Notes: generated by a model from the sequence alone, not told the origin. 64,000 bases of DNA from Leisingera sp. ANG-M7 (GCF_000813965.1 NZ_JWLI01000005.1:1-64000), one strand, 5' to 3'. Shown: positions 30,094 to 40,598, numbered from the stretch's first letter. Made by a program: numbers and translations.

Positions 30094-31089
30094 ATGAGCC
30101 TTCTTTCCGTTCGCGACCTCACCGTCAAATTCGCCATGCGCGACCAGACGGTTACTGCCCTCAACGGCATCTCTTTTGACCTGGCCAAGGGCGAGCGTCT
30201 GGGCATCGTCGGCGAAAGCGGCGCGGGCAAGTCGATCACCGGGTTCTCGCTGATGAACCTGCTCAGCCGCCCGGGCTATATCGACACCGGCAAGATCCTG
30301 TTTGAGGGCGAGGATGTCGTTCAGATGAACGACAAGCGCCTGCGCAATCTGCGCGGCAACCGGATGGCGATGATCTTCCAGGATCCTATGGTGACGCTGA
30401 ACCCGGTGCTTACCATTGGTCAGCAGATGATCGAAACGCTGATGGCGCACCGCAAGCTGAGTCATGAGGAAGCGCGCCAGATCGCCATCGTCAAGCTGCG
30501 CGAGGTCTATATCCCGTCGCCGGAAGAGCGTCTGGAGCAATACCCGCACGAGCTGTCTGGCGGTATGCGCCAGCGGATCATCATTGCGATTGCGCTGCTG
30601 CTGGACCCGCAGCTGATCATAGCTGATGAGCCGACCACGGCTCTGGACGTGACCATTCAGGCCGACATCATGGAGCTGATGCTGGAGCTGTGCCAGTCGA
30701 ACCAGGTGGGTCTGATCCTGATCACACATGACCTGGGCGTGGTCAGCCAGATGACCGAGCGCACCCTGGTGATGTATGCCGGCCGGATCATCGAAGCCGG
30801 GCGCACCCGCGAGATTATCAACGATCCGCAGCATCCTTATACCCAGGGCCTGATCAACGCGCTGCCGCAGCAGACGGTGCCGGGCCAGCGGCTGAAGCAG
30901 ATCCCGGGCAACATGCCTGGCCTGGCCAGCATTCCCGAAGGCTGCGCTTTCAATCCGCGCTGCAAATACGCCACCGATCTGTGCCGCAGCCGGATTCCGG
31001 AAATCGTGCACTATGGCGAGGTCGAGGTGGCCTGCCACGAGGTGCAGCGCCTGAACAGCGATGAAGACCGTCAGGAGGCACGGGCATGA
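30094..31089 (+). CDS. ABC transporter ATP-binding protein, DppD type
   Basis: The 331-residue ATPase has Walker A GESGAGKS, an LSGGMRQR signature and Walker B LIIADEPTTALD. It ends with the oligopeptide-transport C-terminal domain holding the cysteine cluster CAFNPRCKYATDLC, which in this subfamily can bind an iron-sulfur cluster. It overlaps the next ATPase gene by four bases. Confidence 0.94.
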   Translation: MSLLSVRDLTVKFAMRDQTVTALNGISFDLAKGERLGIVGESGAGKSITGFSLMNLLSRPGYIDTGKILFEGEDVVQMNDKRLRNLRGNRMAMIFQDPMVTLNPVLTIGQQMIETLMAHRKLSHEEARQIAIVKLREVYIPSPEERLEQYPHELSGGMRQRIIIAIALLLDPQLIIADEPTTALDVTIQADIMELMLELCQSNQVGLILITHDLGVVSQMTERTLVMYAGRIIEAGRTREIINDPQHPYTQGLINALPQQTVPGQRLKQIPGNMPGLASIPEGCAFNPRCKYATDLCRSRIPEIVHYGEVEVACHEVQRLNSDEDRQEARA

Positions 31090-32129
31090 GCGACGCAAAG
31101 ACTGACCGCCCGCTCTTGGAGATCAAGAACCTGGAAAAACGGTTCGACCTTGATCAGGGCTTTCTGGAAACCCTCAAGTTCAAGCAGGGCAAGATCGTGC
31201 GCGAGAGCCGGTCTGTCCATGCAGTGAACAACATCTCGCTGGAGGCCCGCAAGGGCGAGGCGCTGTGTGTGGTGGGTGAATCGGGCTGCGGTAAGTCCAC
31301 CGTAGCGCGGCTGGTGGCGGGCCTGCTGACCCCATCCGCAGGTGAGATCCACTATGGCGGCCAGCGTATCGACAACCTGTCGCGGTCCGGCATGCAGCCG
31401 CTGCGCAAGAAGATTCAGATGATCTTCCAGAACCCCTATGCCTCGCTCAACCCGCGCATGACAATCCGGCAGGCGCTGGAGGAGCCGGTGCGCCACCACT
31501 ATCCAAATGCCTCGGCGGCAGAGGTGCGCGACAAGGTGACCGAGGTAATGCTTTCGGTTGGCGTCGATCCCAGCTGGGCCAAGCGTTACCCGCATGAGTT
31601 TTCCGGCGGCCAGCGCCAGCGGATCGCCATCGCCCGCGCCCTGACGGTGGATCCGGAATTCATCATTGCCGATGAGCCGATCAGCGCGCTGGATGTGTCG
31701 ATCCAGGCGCAGGTTCTGAACCTGATGCTGGAGGCCAAGGAAAGCCGCGGCCTGACCTATCTGTTCATCACCCACGATCTGAGCGTGGTGGAGCATTTCG
31801 GCACCCGGGTGGCGGTTCTTTACCTTGGGTCGGTTTGCGAGGTTGCGGACACCGCGACATTGTTCTCCAACCCCAAACACCCCTATACTCGGGCCTTGCT
31901 GTCCGCGGTGCCGCAGCTGAAGGACGACCGGCCTAACCACATCCGCCTCAAGGGCGAGATCCCGACGCCGATCAATCTGCCGAAAGGCTGCCCGTTCCAA
32001 AGCCGCTGCGCCTTTGCGGACGCACGATGCAAGAGTGAAAAGCCCAAGGCCATTCACCAGCCCGACGGCAGCATGGTTGCATGCCATGCCGTCGAAGAAG
32101 ACAGGCTGGATGCGGTGGCTGCCGGTTAA
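31086..32129 (+). CDS. ABC transporter ATP-binding protein, DppF type
   Basis: The 347-residue ATPase forms the heterodimer with the DppD-type protein. Walker A is GESGCGKST, the signature is FSGGQRQR and Walker B is FIIADEPISALD. The C-terminal oligopeptide domain has the cysteines CPFQSRCAFADARC. It is the last transporter gene and is followed after 14 bases by a LysR gene on the same strand. Confidence 0.94.
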   Translation: MSDAKTDRPLLEIKNLEKRFDLDQGFLETLKFKQGKIVRESRSVHAVNNISLEARKGEALCVVGESGCGKSTVARLVAGLLTPSAGEIHYGGQRIDNLSRSGMQPLRKKIQMIFQNPYASLNPRMTIRQALEEPVRHHYPNASAAEVRDKVTEVMLSVGVDPSWAKRYPHEFSGGQRQRIAIARALTVDPEFIIADEPISALDVSIQAQVLNLMLEAKESRGLTYLFITHDLSVVEHFGTRVAVLYLGSVCEVADTATLFSNPKHPYTRALLSAVPQLKDDRPNHIRLKGEIPTPINLPKGCPFQSRCAFADARCKSEKPKAIHQPDGSMVACHAVEEDRLDAVAAG

Positions 32130-32143
32130 GACGGGACGCCCAG

Positions 32144-33064
32144 TTGGACATCATCTGGCTCAAGGACTTCGAAGCTTTGGTCGCGTGCAAGAACTTCTCG
32201 CGCGCGGCCGAAGAGCGTAATGTCAGCCAGCCGGCCTTCTCCCGCCGGATCCGGGCACTGGAAAACGAGATCGGCGTGCGGCTGATCAACCGCGAAACCC
32301 TGCCGCTGACCCTGACGCCGGCAGGCGAGGTGTTCCTGTCGCAGTCCCGCATCATGCTGCGCACCTACGAGGAAACGATTGAGCGTTGCCAGACCATCGA
32401 CGCGGCAAGCGAAAACGTGATCCGCTTCGCCGCCTCGCAGTCGCTCTACATGACTCACTACAAGACCCTGATTGCGCCGCTTGCCAGCGAAGGCGGGGTG
32501 GACACCGACCTCAACTCCACTTCCTGGGCGGCCGACCAGTTCGTAAGCGCGCTGCAGCAGGGCTACTGCGATGTGATCCTGACCTACTGGCATCCGTCGA
32601 TGGATTTCCTGGGGCCGCTGGAGGTTGCCAATTTCGAATACCTAACACTGTCCACCGACCGCTATGTGCCGGTTTCCCGCACGGCCCCGGACAGCACGGC
32701 GGAATTCGCTTTCAAACCCGGCAGCAAAGACGCGGTGCCTCTGCTGTCCTATGGTGCGGTGTCAGCGTTACGCTCGGTGCAGGAATTTGCCCTGACCCAG
32801 CTGCTGCCCGATCAGAAGGTGTTCGTTGTCAACCAGAACGCGCTGGCCAACAGCGTCAAGGCGATGATCCAGGAAGGCTTCGGCATGGGCTGGCTGCCGC
32901 TGAGCCTCTGCCGCCAGGAAATCGCGTCCGGCCGTTTTGCGATTGTGGATGAAAGGCTGGGCACAGACCTGGAAATTCGCCTGTATCGTGATCCGCGCAG
33001 TACCAAGCAGACGCTGGATGTTCTGTGGAAGCAGCTGAAACGCTCCGCTATGAAAGCGGCGTGA
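32144..33064 (+). CDS. LysR-family regulator linked to the peptide importer
   Basis: The 306-residue LysR-type protein has its helix-turn-helix at about residues 17-37 (NFSRAAEERNVSQPAFSRRIRALE) and a periplasmic-binding-like effector domain. I chose a TTG start at 32144, preceded by GACGGGA about seven bases upstream; earlier in-frame starts would lie inside the transporter gene. It is co-directional with the transporter genes and probably in the same operon, so it may respond to the imported compound. The effector is unknown. Confidence 0.85.
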   Translation: MDIIWLKDFEALVACKNFSRAAEERNVSQPAFSRRIRALENEIGVRLINRETLPLTLTPAGEVFLSQSRIMLRTYEETIERCQTIDAASENVIRFAASQSLYMTHYKTLIAPLASEGGVDTDLNSTSWAADQFVSALQQGYCDVILTYWHPSMDFLGPLEVANFEYLTLSTDRYVPVSRTAPDSTAEFAFKPGSKDAVPLLSYGAVSALRSVQEFALTQLLPDQKVFVVNQNALANSVKAMIQEGFGMGWLPLSLCRQEIASGRFAIVDERLGTDLEIRLYRDPRSTKQTLDVLWKQLKRSAMKAA

Positions 33065-33165
33065 CAGGCGGGCTGCCAGGCAGTCGCCCGGTGATTGTGC
33101 TGGCCGCCGCACAGTAAATCTGACATTGCTAGGTGCGGACCAGGCACGATCAGGGACAGGTGGAC

Positions 33166-34377
33166 ATGCATTATCTCAAACGCGAGTTGTACGATCTGGT
33201 CAAAAGCGATGACGCCATTTTTGACTTCCTGCAGATCGGCTCGCTGGACGGGATCTGGTACTGGGACCTGGAAAGCCCCGAACACGAATGGATGAGCCCG
33301 GAACTCTGGCGCCTGTTCGGTGTGGATCCGCAAGCCAAGGGGCATTTCGCCTCCGAATGGCAGGACCTGATTCATCCGGACGATCTGGCGCTGGCGCTTG
33401 ATAATTTCCAGAAGCACCTGGAAAACCCGGACCACCCCTATGATCAGATTGTTCGCTACCGCCATGCCGACGGCCATATGGTCACAGTGCGCTGCCGTGG
33501 ACTAGCAATCCGGAATGAAGAAGGCAAACCAGTGAGGATGCTGGGCGCCCATAATGACCTGACGGAACTGAAGGCGCGGGAGGCCGAGCTGGCCGCAGCC
33601 ATAACCGGCTTGGCTGCGGAAGTGACGCGTGCAAACTCCGCAGTGGAGGCCCGCACCGCCTTTTTGGCCACGATGAGTCACGAGATCCGCACGCCTCTGA
33701 ATGTGATTCTTGGTTTGCTTCACCTCATCAAGAGCGACGATACGGCTTCGGACAAGACGCGGGAGCGGGCGGATGTCGGCTACCGGGCAGCGGAGATGCT
33801 GATGACCCAACTGGTCAATGTTCTGGAGGCAGCGCGGATTGATTCCGATGCTGCGGAGTATACCCCCAAGGCTGAAGAGACCGCTGCTTTGGTCGTGCTG
33901 TGGCGGGAGGCGCTAGAGGGCTCTGCCATTCGGTATGGCAAGCCTATGCGTACTTGGGTTTCCGCAGCGGATGATCTGCCGGAGCAGCTCGTGATTGATC
34001 TCCCGAAAGTCACCCAAGTGATCAACAACCTGATCGACAATGCGATGAAGTTCACGTCCGCGCGTGAGGCCGATGGGAGTGTGTGCATTACACTGGAACA
34101 TGACGCTTCGGCTGCATGTCCCGTCAGTATCACCGTTCTGGATACCGGACCGGGCATTGCAGAAGAGGACCGCGGCCGGGCTTTCGAACGGTTCACCCAG
34201 CTCGACAACGCCATATCCTCGCACAAGGGCGGGGCTGGCCTGGGGCTGTCGATTTGCCACGAGCTGGCGGCGCTGATGGGTGGCAAGATCAGCATTCTGG
34301 ACAATCCGCCAGAGGGATTCAGTCTGGGTATCCGCCTACAGCTTCCGGAGGGTGGCAGCGCTCCTGCAACTGGGTAA
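33166..34377 (+). CDS. PAS-domain sensor histidine kinase (soluble)
   Basis: The roughly 403-residue protein lacks membrane helices. It has an N-terminal PAS domain (about residues 10-130, with the FVDPQAKGHF and DLIHPDDLALAL segments) and a short coiled coil. A HisKA domain follows with the phosphoacceptor His in MSHEIRTPLN, then a HATPase domain with the N box NNLIDNAMKF, G1 DTGPGI and G2 GGAGLGLS. The ATG at 33166 follows AGGTGG. No response regulator is adjacent, so its partner is elsewhere. Confidence 0.9.
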   Translation: MHYLKRELYDLVKSDDAIFDFLQIGSLDGIWYWDLESPEHEWMSPELWRLFGVDPQAKGHFASEWQDLIHPDDLALALDNFQKHLENPDHPYDQIVRYRHADGHMVTVRCRGLAIRNEEGKPVRMLGAHNDLTELKAREAELAAAITGLAAEVTRANSAVEARTAFLATMSHEIRTPLNVILGLLHLIKSDDTASDKTRERADVGYRAAEMLMTQLVNVLEAARIDSDAAEYTPKAEETAALVVLWREALEGSAIRYGKPMRTWVSAADDLPEQLVIDLPKVTQVINNLIDNAMKFTSAREADGSVCITLEHDASAACPVSITVLDTGPGIAEEDRGRAFERFTQLDNAISSHKGGAGLGLSICHELAALMGGKISILDNPPEGFSLGIRLQLPEGGSAPATG

Positions 34378-34446
34378 TTGCTGCGCCCTGGATCCCGGGC
34401 TGTGCGGCCAGGGCACATGGTTGCAACTCAGATTGAGGCAACAAAA

Positions 34447-34466
34447 AAGGCGCCCGAAGGCGCCTT
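34447..34466. terminator. Bidirectional terminator between histidine kinase and tRNA-Pro
   Basis: The hairpin AAGGCGCC-cgaa-GGCGCCTT is flanked by A residues on the left and TGTTTT on the right. It can end both the histidine kinase transcript and the tRNA-Pro transcript on the opposite strand. Confidence 0.8.
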
Positions 34467-34473
34467 GTTTTAT

Positions 34474-34550
34474 TGGTCGGAGTGAGAGGATTCGAACCTC
34501 CGACCCCTGCCTCCCGAAGACAGTGCTCTACCAGGCTGAGCTACACTCCG
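34474..34550 (-). tRNA. tRNA-Pro (anticodon CGG)
   Basis: The minus strand gives a 77-base tRNA with encoded CCA. The acceptor arms are CGGAGUG and CACUCCG, the D arm includes AGCUCAGCCUGGUAGAGC, the anticodon loop is UUCGGGA and the T loop is UUCGAAU. The anticodon CGG reads CCG. Confidence 0.97.
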
Positions 34551-34664
34551 ACCGTGGAGGGCGAAATAGCTCAGGGCGCAGGGTTTGACAAGGGCGATTC
34601 CACAGAAAGATGTGGATTTCGGGAAATCTTTTCTGCACTGAGGGCCGGGAGGAAATACCACGGA

Positions 34665-34695
34665 AAAGCCCCGCGCCGGGGGGCGGGCGGGGCTT
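34665..34695 (-). terminator. Terminator after leuB
   Basis: Arms AAGCCCCGC (34666-34674) and GCGGGGCTT (34687-34695) pair around a G/C-rich loop. On the minus strand the hairpin is followed by TTTCCG, just downstream of the leuB stop. Confidence 0.75.
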
Positions 34696-34723
34696 GTGTT
34701 CGTTTCTGATTAGCGTCTGAAAA

Positions 34724-35827
34724 TCAGAGACTTGTGTCCAGCGCAGCGATCACCGCATCGCCCATCTGGCTGGTGGAGACCGGCTCCACACCTTCGCTTG
34801 CCAGAAGATCCGCCGTGCGGACGCCATCGGCCAGAACCTTCTCGACCGCGGCTTCCAGGCGGTCGGCCTCGGCGCCTTGATCGAAGCTGTAGCGCAGCGC
34901 CATGGCAAAACTCAGAATGCAGGCGATCGGGTTCGCCTTGCCCTGGCCAGCGATGTCCGGCGCAGAGCCGTGCACGGGCTCATACAGTGCCTTGGGGCGG
35001 CCGTTTTCCATCGGCGCACCAAGCGAGGCAGAAGGCAGCATGCCAAGCGAGCCGGTCAGCATAGCGGCGCAGTCGGACAGGATATCGCCGAACAGGTTGT
35101 CGGTCAGGATGACGTCAAACTGCTTGGGCGCGCGCACCAGCTGCATGGCGCCGTTGTCGGCGTACATGTGGCTCAGCTCGACCTCCGGGTAATCTGCTGC
35201 TACGCGGGTCACCACCTCGCGCCACAGGATGCCGGATTCCATCACATTGGCCTTCTCCATGGAGCAGACCTTCTTGCTCCGGCGCATCGCCAGCTCAAAC
35301 GCGGAACGGGCGGCACGCTCGATCTCGCTCTCGGTGTAGCGCTGGGTGTTGATCCCGACGCGCTCGTTGCCTTCCTCGAAGATGCCGCGCGGCTCGCCGA
35401 AGTAGACGCCCGAGGTCAGTTCGCGCACGATCATGATGTCGAGGCCTGCGACGATGTCCTTCTTCAGCGAGGAGAAATCCGCCAGCGCGTCAAAGCACTG
35501 CGCCGGGCGCAGGTTGGAGTAAAGGTCCATTTCCTTGCGCAGGCGCAAGAGGCCGCGTTCGGGTTTCACCGAGAAATCCAGGTCGTCGTAGGCCGGGCCG
35601 CCGACTGCGCCCAGGAGAACCGCGTCGACTTCCTGCGCCTTGGCCATGGTCTCATCCGCCAGCGGCTTGCCATGCTTGTCATAGGCCGCACCGCCAACCA
35701 GATCCTCGCTCACATCGAACTCCAGGCCGCGCTTATCCCCGAACCAGGAGATGGTCTTGCGCACCTCGGCCATGACCTCGGGGCCGATGCCGTCGCCGGG
35801 CAGAATCAGAATCGATGGGTTGGGCAT
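34724..35827 (-). CDS. leuB: 3-isopropylmalate dehydrogenase
   Basis: LeuB oxidises and decarboxylates 3-isopropylmalate to 2-ketoisocaproate in leucine synthesis. The 367-residue length is normal. The opening [17 protein letters not shown] is characteristic, as are the catalytic regions [12 protein letters not shown] and [15 protein letters not shown] and the metal/substrate segment [23 protein letters not shown] lies six bases before the ATG at 35827. It is separated from leuCD by two unrelated genes. Confidence 0.96.
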   Translation of the reverse strand: MPNPSILILPGDGIGPEVMAEVRKTISWFGDKRGLEFDVSEDLVGGAAYDKHGKPLADETMAKAQEVDAVLLGAVGGPAYDDLDFSVKPERGLLRLRKEMDLYSNLRPAQCFDALADFSSLKKDIVAGLDIMIVRELTSGVYFGEPRGIFEEGNERVGINTQRYTESEIERAARSAFELAMRRSKKVCSMEKANVMESGILWREVVTRVAADYPEVELSHMYADNGAMQLVRAPKQFDVILTDNLFGDILSDCAAMLTGSLGMLPSASLGAPMENGRPKALYEPVHGSAPDIAGQGKANPIACILSFAMALRYSFDQGAEADRLEAAVEKVLADGVRTADLLASEGVEPVSTSQMGDAVIAALDTSL

Positions 35828-35951
35828 GGGATCCTCCAAAAAAACAGCTGGCAAGGGCGTAGCGGGACAGCGGGGCAGGGTCAATAACGGCCCTTGGAAA
35901 TAAAGGGGTAAGATGAGGATTTGCCTGCGCAACGAAGTTGTGGAAGGCGGG

Positions 35952-36995
35952 TCAGTCCATCAGCAAATCCACCCAGACCAGCCGGTGGCGGCTGGCGGTT
36001 GCTGCGGGAGTATCCTGGCCGTCCGGCCACACCACGCCGCTGGCGGTCACGGTAAGGCCAGCGGAAGGCAGCACATAGTCCACCCGCCTGCGGCCTGCGC
36101 TTTCCCACTCCACTGTGGCGGTGCCGCCCTGGGGGCTCTGCGGGAGGGGATCCTGAAGGCGGGAATCGGCCAGAAGGCTGCGGATGGCGTCTTTGCGGCC
36201 CTCACCATGCTCCGGGTCGAGGTTGGCATCGCCTGCAATGACAATGGGAGGTTCGGGCGCAGGTCCAAACGTTTCGTCCAGCAGAAGCTGCCACAAGCGG
36301 ATTTCATCGTGGTTGCGTTTCCCATTGCGGTCTTCTGGCCCGTCAAACAGCGGCGGGGTCGCGTGGAAGGTCATCACATTGAGGCGGGAGCCATCCGGCA
36401 GCACCAGCGGCACCAGCCAGTGGCCCGTGGCGGACAGGCGTTGCACCGCCTGCACTTCGGCTGAAGGGAATGGGCTGCCATCCGGGTAATGCGGCAGCAG
36501 GGCTCCCGGCATGTCCTTCCACAGGAGAGAGGAAATGTCCCGGATGCCTTCATGATCCACTGGCAGCCGGGACAGCAGCGCAATGCCACTCTGGCCACGG
36601 AACCTTCCGTACCCTTGATTGTCGCGCGGTTCGCCGGTTTTCCCATTGCCGTCCAGGTCCAGCGGAGCAGGGGGCGGCAGGCCGGAATTGGGTTGCAGCG
36701 CAACGCGGTAAGAGTAGTCCAGCCCCCTGTCCGCCATCAGCGCAGCGAACGCTGCCAGCGCCCGGCCTTCGTAGTCCCAGTCGATCCCCTGCAGCGCCAG
36801 AATATCCGGCCGCGCGGTGGTGATCACCTCCACCACCGCGGCGACCTGCGGATCGCTGCCGCCAGTGATGTCCCTCAGCAGCAAGCCTGGACCGGCACGC
36901 GACAATTCGGTGTTGAAGGTTGCAATGCGGAGGGTATCTGCCCAGCCGGTCCCGGCAGCAAGGATCAGGAGAAGACCCGCCGCCAGTTGCCTCAT
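35952..36995 (-). CDS. Exported endonuclease/exonuclease/phosphatase-fold protein
   Basis: The 347-residue protein has a Sec signal peptide (cleavage near TGWA-DT, residue 20) and the EEP fold. Visible elements are [42 protein letters not shown] and [10 protein letters not shown]. The usual catalytic glutamate of the LQE motif is replaced, because the sequence reads LALQGIDW, so activity may be altered or absent. It overlaps the membrane protein gene by four bases (ATGA), which implies a two-gene operon. The substrate is unknown. Confidence 0.8.
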   Translation of the reverse strand: MRQLAAGLLLILAAGTGWADTLRIATFNTELSRAGPGLLLRDITGGSDPQVAAVVEVITTARPDILALQGIDWDYEGRALAAFAALMADRGLDYSYRVALQPNSGLPPPAPLDLDGNGKTGEPRDNQGYGRFRGQSGIALLSRLPVDHEGIRDISSLLWKDMPGALLPHYPDGSPFPSAEVQAVQRLSATGHWLVPLVLPDGSRLNVMTFHATPPLFDGPEDRNGKRNHDEIRLWQLLLDETFGPAPEPPIVIAGDANLDPEHGEGRKDAIRSLLADSRLQDPLPQSPQGGTATVEWESAGRRRVDYVLPSAGLTVTASGVVWPDGQDTPAATASRHRLVWVDLLMD

Positions 36996-37837
36996 GCGGT
37001 TTGCAAGGCCTCATCCGCGCCGAGGCTGGCCGCGCGCCGTTTCAGGGCAATCAGCCCGGCAATGCGCAGCATAGCCATGCCCCGCATGATCATTGAAGCA
37101 GGCACCAGCGCCCAAGCGCCGATCACCCAGATCAGCATATGCGGTGACGCCAGAATGCCCGGATCCACGAAGCCGGAGGCAAGTTTGACCGCGGCAGGCA
37201 GAGCAAAGGGCAATAGCACGCCGCCGGCAATATTGACGCGGCCGTCCCGTTGCAGGCGCTGCACCACATCGCCACCAGTGGTGGGATCGAACAGGGGCAG
37301 GTTGACCCAGACATTGAAGGCGCCGTTGCCCACCGGCCAGTGGCCGACCCGGATGACCAGCGCAAAAAGGGCGATGGCGGCCGCAGCGATCGCACTGGCC
37401 AGTCCAGCCGCGTCACGCACCATCAGCACAACCGGTTCCGGCACCTGCGGCGGCATCATCAGAACCGTCATCTGCACCGGTGAATAGGCAAAGTCGAGAC
37501 CACCGCCCAGCCAGCTGCCCAGCTGCTGCACCAAGGCGGTCAGCCCTGTAGGCGCGACCGGGTGGGCCGCCAGCAGGCTGAGCGCACCAACGGCGGCGGC
37601 AGCCGCGGAAAACCGCATGCGGTTAATGGGCGGGGCGTTGCGGAATTCGATGAAACTGGGGAAATGGGAAGCGTATTCGCTGAAGGCCAAGGCGCAGCCC
37701 AAGAGCGCGATGAACAGGATGATTTCCGGCGACTGGGTGGCGGATGCCGGCAGAATCAGCGTCGGCATCGCAAACAGCATGGCCACCAGTATGCCGCGGA
37801 ACGCCGCGCCTGTGATACGTGCAAACACGTCTTTCAT
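36992..37837 (-). CDS. Conserved membrane protein of unknown function
   Basis: The roughly 281-residue protein has several hydrophobic segments, for example GILVAMLFAMPTLILPASA, EIILFIALLGCALAF and a helix near the C-terminus (HMLIWVIGAWALVPASMIM). I do not recognise a family. The ATG at 37837 directly follows GAAGGGA; longer starts up to 37999 would add residues that look non-coding. It is probably co-transcribed with the EEP protein, which suggests a joint envelope function. Confidence 0.65.
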   Translation of the reverse strand: MKDVFARITGAAFRGILVAMLFAMPTLILPASATQSPEIILFIALLGCALAFSEYASHFPSFIEFRNAPPINRMRFSAAAAAVGALSLLAAHPVAPTGLTALVQQLGSWLGGGLDFAYSPVQMTVLMMPPQVPEPVVLMVRDAAGLASAIAAAAIALFALVIRVGHWPVGNGAFNVWVNLPLFDPTTGGDVVQRLQRDGRVNIAGGVLLPFALPAAVKLASGFVDPGILASPHMLIWVIGAWALVPASMIMRGMAMLRIAGLIALKRRAASLGADEALQTA

Positions 37838-38200
37838 TCCCTTCAAACCAGCGCGGGCGTTTGGCCTCTTGCGTCCGGATTTGAAGCCCCCCGCAAAGTG
37901 TTCCGGGGCGCTCTGCCTCATTTTTGCCCCATTGTGCCCGGCTGGCGGCTTTCCGCTCAAGAGGGCGCGGCTGATGCATGGACACTTTCCCTGCCGCACT
38001 GGTGCGGGATTGCATCAGGGTTTCAGTTCTATTTGAGGGTGTTGGCGGTCTTGCCACCAGATGCTGTGTGTCTGCTCATCCGGTGCACAAGCAAGGTGCC
38101 GCCAGGCAAATGCGGCAGAAATGCGGCGCGAAGCTGGCGCGCAAAAAGAAAACCGCCCCAAACCGGAGCGGTTTTCAGTTTTTCGGCAATCAGCCGGGGA
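37838..38200. other. Intergenic region between the membrane-protein gene and leuD
   Basis: These 363 bases hold the terminator of leuCD at 38149-38175 and, presumably, the minus-strand promoter of the membrane protein gene. I saw no further gene. Confidence 0.5.
38149..38175 (-). terminator. Terminator after leuCD
   Basis: Arms AAAACCGC and GCGGTTTT pair around an 11-base loop. Read on the minus strand, the hairpin follows the leuD stop and ends in TTTTCTTTTT. Confidence 0.85.
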
Positions 38201-38806
38201 TCAGACCCAGGGGCGCTCCTGCGCGGCTTTATCCTCGAACGATTTGATCGAGTCGGCCTTTTCCATGGTCAGGCCGATGTCATCCAGACCGTTCAGCAGG
38301 CAGTGCTTCTTGAAGGCGTCCACATCGAAGCTGATCACTTCGCCGTCGGAAGTGGTGATCTCCTGCGCTTCCAGGTCCACAGTCATGCGGGCGTTGGCAC
38401 CCTTCTCCGCGTCCTTCATCAGCACATCAACCTGTTCCTGCGGCAGAACGATCGGCAGGATGCCGTTCTTGAAGCTGTTGTTGAAGAAGATGTCGGCAAA
38501 GGAGGTCGACACGATGCACTTGATGCCGAAATCGGCAATCGCCCAGGGCGCGTGCTCGCGCGAGGAGCCGCAGCCGAAGTTGTCGCCCGCGATCAGGATC
38601 TCGGCGCTGCGGTACTGCGGCTTGTTCAGCACGAAGTCCTCGATCTCGGTGCCGTCGCGGTTATAACGCATCTCGTCAAACAGGTTCTTGCCGAACCCGG
38701 TGCGCTGGATCGACTTCAGGAACACCTTGGGGATGATCATATCGGTGTCGATGTTGACCAGCGGCATGGGGGCCGCGATGCCTTGGATCTTGGTGAATTT
38801 TTCCAT
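38201..38806 (-). CDS. leuD: 3-isopropylmalate dehydratase small subunit
   Basis: LeuD is the 201-residue swivelling-domain subunit of isopropylmalate isomerase. The substrate-recognition motif [14 protein letters not shown] is present and the length is standard. It lies 12 bases after leuC on the same strand. Confidence 0.96.
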   Translation of the reverse strand: MEKFTKIQGIAAPMPLVNIDTDMIIPKVFLKSIQRTGFGKNLFDEMRYNRDGTEIEDFVLNKPQYRSAEILIAGDNFGCGSSREHAPWAIADFGIKCIVSTSFADIFFNNSFKNGILPIVLPQEQVDVLMKDAEKGANARMTVDLEAQEITTSDGEVISFDVDAFKKHCLLNGLDDIGLTMEKADSIKSFEDKAAQERPWV

Positions 38807-38818
38807 GCTTCTGGCTCC

Positions 38819-40222
38819 TTACATCAGCTCGCGCACGTCGGTCAGCTTGCCGGTGAGGGCAGCGGCGGCAGCCATGGCTGGGGACACCAAGTGGGTGCGG
38901 CCCTTGTAGCCCTGGCGGCCTTCGAAGTTCCGGTTCGAGGTTGCGGCGCAACGCTCTTCCGGGGCCAGCTGGTCGGGGTTCATCGCCAGGCACATGGAGC
39001 AGCCCGCAAGGCGCCACTCGAAACCGGCGGATTCAAAGATCTCGGCCAGGCCTTCTTCCTCGGCTTGCGCCCGCACCAGGCCGGAACCCGGAACGATCAT
39101 GGCGCGCATGCCGTCCTTGATCTTCTTGCCCTTCACCACGTCTGCCACGGCGCGCAGGTCTTCGATGCGGCCGTTGGTGCAGGAGCCGATGAATACGGTA
39201 TCGATCTCGATGTCGGTCAGCTTCTGGCCGGGGGTCAGGCCCATGTACTCGATCGAGCGGCGGGCCGCTTCGACCTTGCCGCCGGAGAAGTCTTCGGGGT
39301 TCGGCACCACGCCGGTGATCGGCAGCACGTCCTCAGGGGAGGTACCCCAGGTCACGACCGGCTCAATCTCCTCGCCCTTCAGGGTGACGACCTTGTCGAA
39401 ATGCGCGCCTTCGTCGGTGTAGAGTGTCTTCCACCAGCTCAGCGCAGCTTCCCACTGGGCGCCCTTGGGGGCGTGCGGGCGGCCTTTGACATATTCAAAG
39501 GTGGTCTCGTCCGGCGCGATCAGGCCGGCACGGGCGCCGCCTTCGATTGCCATGTTGCAGACGGTCATGCGGCCTTCCATCGACAGATCGCGGATCGCTT
39601 CGCCGCAGTATTCGATGACATAGCCGGTGCCGCCGGCAGTGCCGGTCTCGCCGATCACGGCCAGGGTGATATCCTTGGCAGTGACGCCCGGCTTCAGCTT
39701 GCCGGTGATCTCCACCTTCATGTTCTTGGATTTCTTCTGGATCAGCGTCTGGGTGGCCAGCACGTGCTCCACCTCGGAGGTGCCGATGCCATGCGCCAGT
39801 GCGCCGAAGGCGCCGTGGGTGGCGGTGTGGCTGTCGCCGCAGACCACGGTCATGCCGGGCAGGGTCCAGCCCTGTTCCGGGCCGACGATGTGCACGATGC
39901 CCTGGCGGACGTCATCCACTGGGTAGTAGTGCACGCCGAATTCCTTGGCGTTCTTGTCGAGCGCCTCGACCTGGATGCGGCTTTCCTCGTTCTCGATGCC
40001 TTTGGCGCGGTCGAGCGTGGTCGGCACATTGTGGTCCGGCACCGCGATGGTCTTTTCGGGCGCGTGCACCTTGCGGCCGGCCATGCGCAGGCCTTCGAAC
40101 GCCTGCGGGCTGGTCACTTCGTGGACCAGGTGGCGGTCGATATAGAGCAGGCTGGTGCCGTCCTCTGCTTCATGCGCAACATGCGCATCCCAGATCTTGT
40201 CATAGAGTGTCTTGGGGGACAT
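38819..40222 (-). CDS. leuC: 3-isopropylmalate dehydratase large subunit
   Basis: LeuC carries the [4Fe-4S] cluster that isomerises 2-isopropylmalate to 3-isopropylmalate. The 467-residue length, the opening [14 protein letters not shown] and the cluster cysteines in FIGSCTNGR and [11 protein letters not shown] are all typical. I chose the ATG at 40222, preceded by GAGAGGA. An upstream extension in the same frame overlaps the intergenic repeat and is not coding. Confidence 0.96.
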   Translation of the reverse strand: MSPKTLYDKIWDAHVAHEAEDGTSLLYIDRHLVHEVTSPQAFEGLRMAGRKVHAPEKTIAVPDHNVPTTLDRAKGIENEESRIQVEALDKNAKEFGVHYYPVDDVRQGIVHIVGPEQGWTLPGMTVVCGDSHTATHGAFGALAHGIGTSEVEHVLATQTLIQKKSKNMKVEITGKLKPGVTAKDITLAVIGETGTAGGTGYVIEYCGEAIRDLSMEGRMTVCNMAIEGGARAGLIAPDETTFEYVKGRPHAPKGAQWEAALSWWKTLYTDEGAHFDKVVTLKGEEIEPVVTWGTSPEDVLPITGVVPNPEDFSGGKVEAARRSIEYMGLTPGQKLTDIEIDTVFIGSCTNGRIEDLRAVADVVKGKKIKDGMRAMIVPGSGLVRAQAEEEGLAEIFESAGFEWRLAGCSMCLAMNPDQLAPEERCAATSNRNFEGRQGYKGRTHLVSPAMAAAAALTGKLTDVRELM

Positions 40223-40598
40223 GGGTCCTCTCCCGTGATGTATTGGGTATGCTGGCTTTGGGCTGGGCAAGCACCTTATAGGCGCGCCAGGACCGTGCGG
40301 GCGGCGCCAAAGAACCGTTCGCGCAGCCGCGCGCGGTCTTGCAGTTCGATCTTTTGCGCCAATACGAGGGTCATGGCTGTCAGATACATCCCGGCGGGCC
40401 GGCAATCAAGATTCGTTCTAGGTGCGGAAAAGAAAGCCTGCCCCGCTCAGACTGCGCGGCACAGGGCGTGCACCCCCTGTACACCCCCTGTGCACCGGCC
40501 GGTGCCTTTTCCCGCTGATTGGAGAGCCGGGCAGGACGGCTCTTGCCTTGATCCGGGCGCATCGCGGCGGCACACTGGCAGAAAAATGGGGGCGCGCG
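40223..40598. other. Divergent region between leuC and mscS
   Basis: This 376-base region contains the first copy of a 33-base repeated element and should carry the outward promoters. I saw no leucine-rich leader peptide or T-box on the leuC side. Confidence 0.5.
40466..40498. repeat. 33 bp intergenic repeat, copy 1
   Basis: The element contains two CACCCCCTGT units in tandem bounded by GTGCAC motifs and is identical over 33 bases to 55383-55415. Here it runs into a perfect palindrome GCACCGGCCGGTGC (40492-40505) followed by CTTTT. It lies between divergently transcribed genes. Confidence 0.85.
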
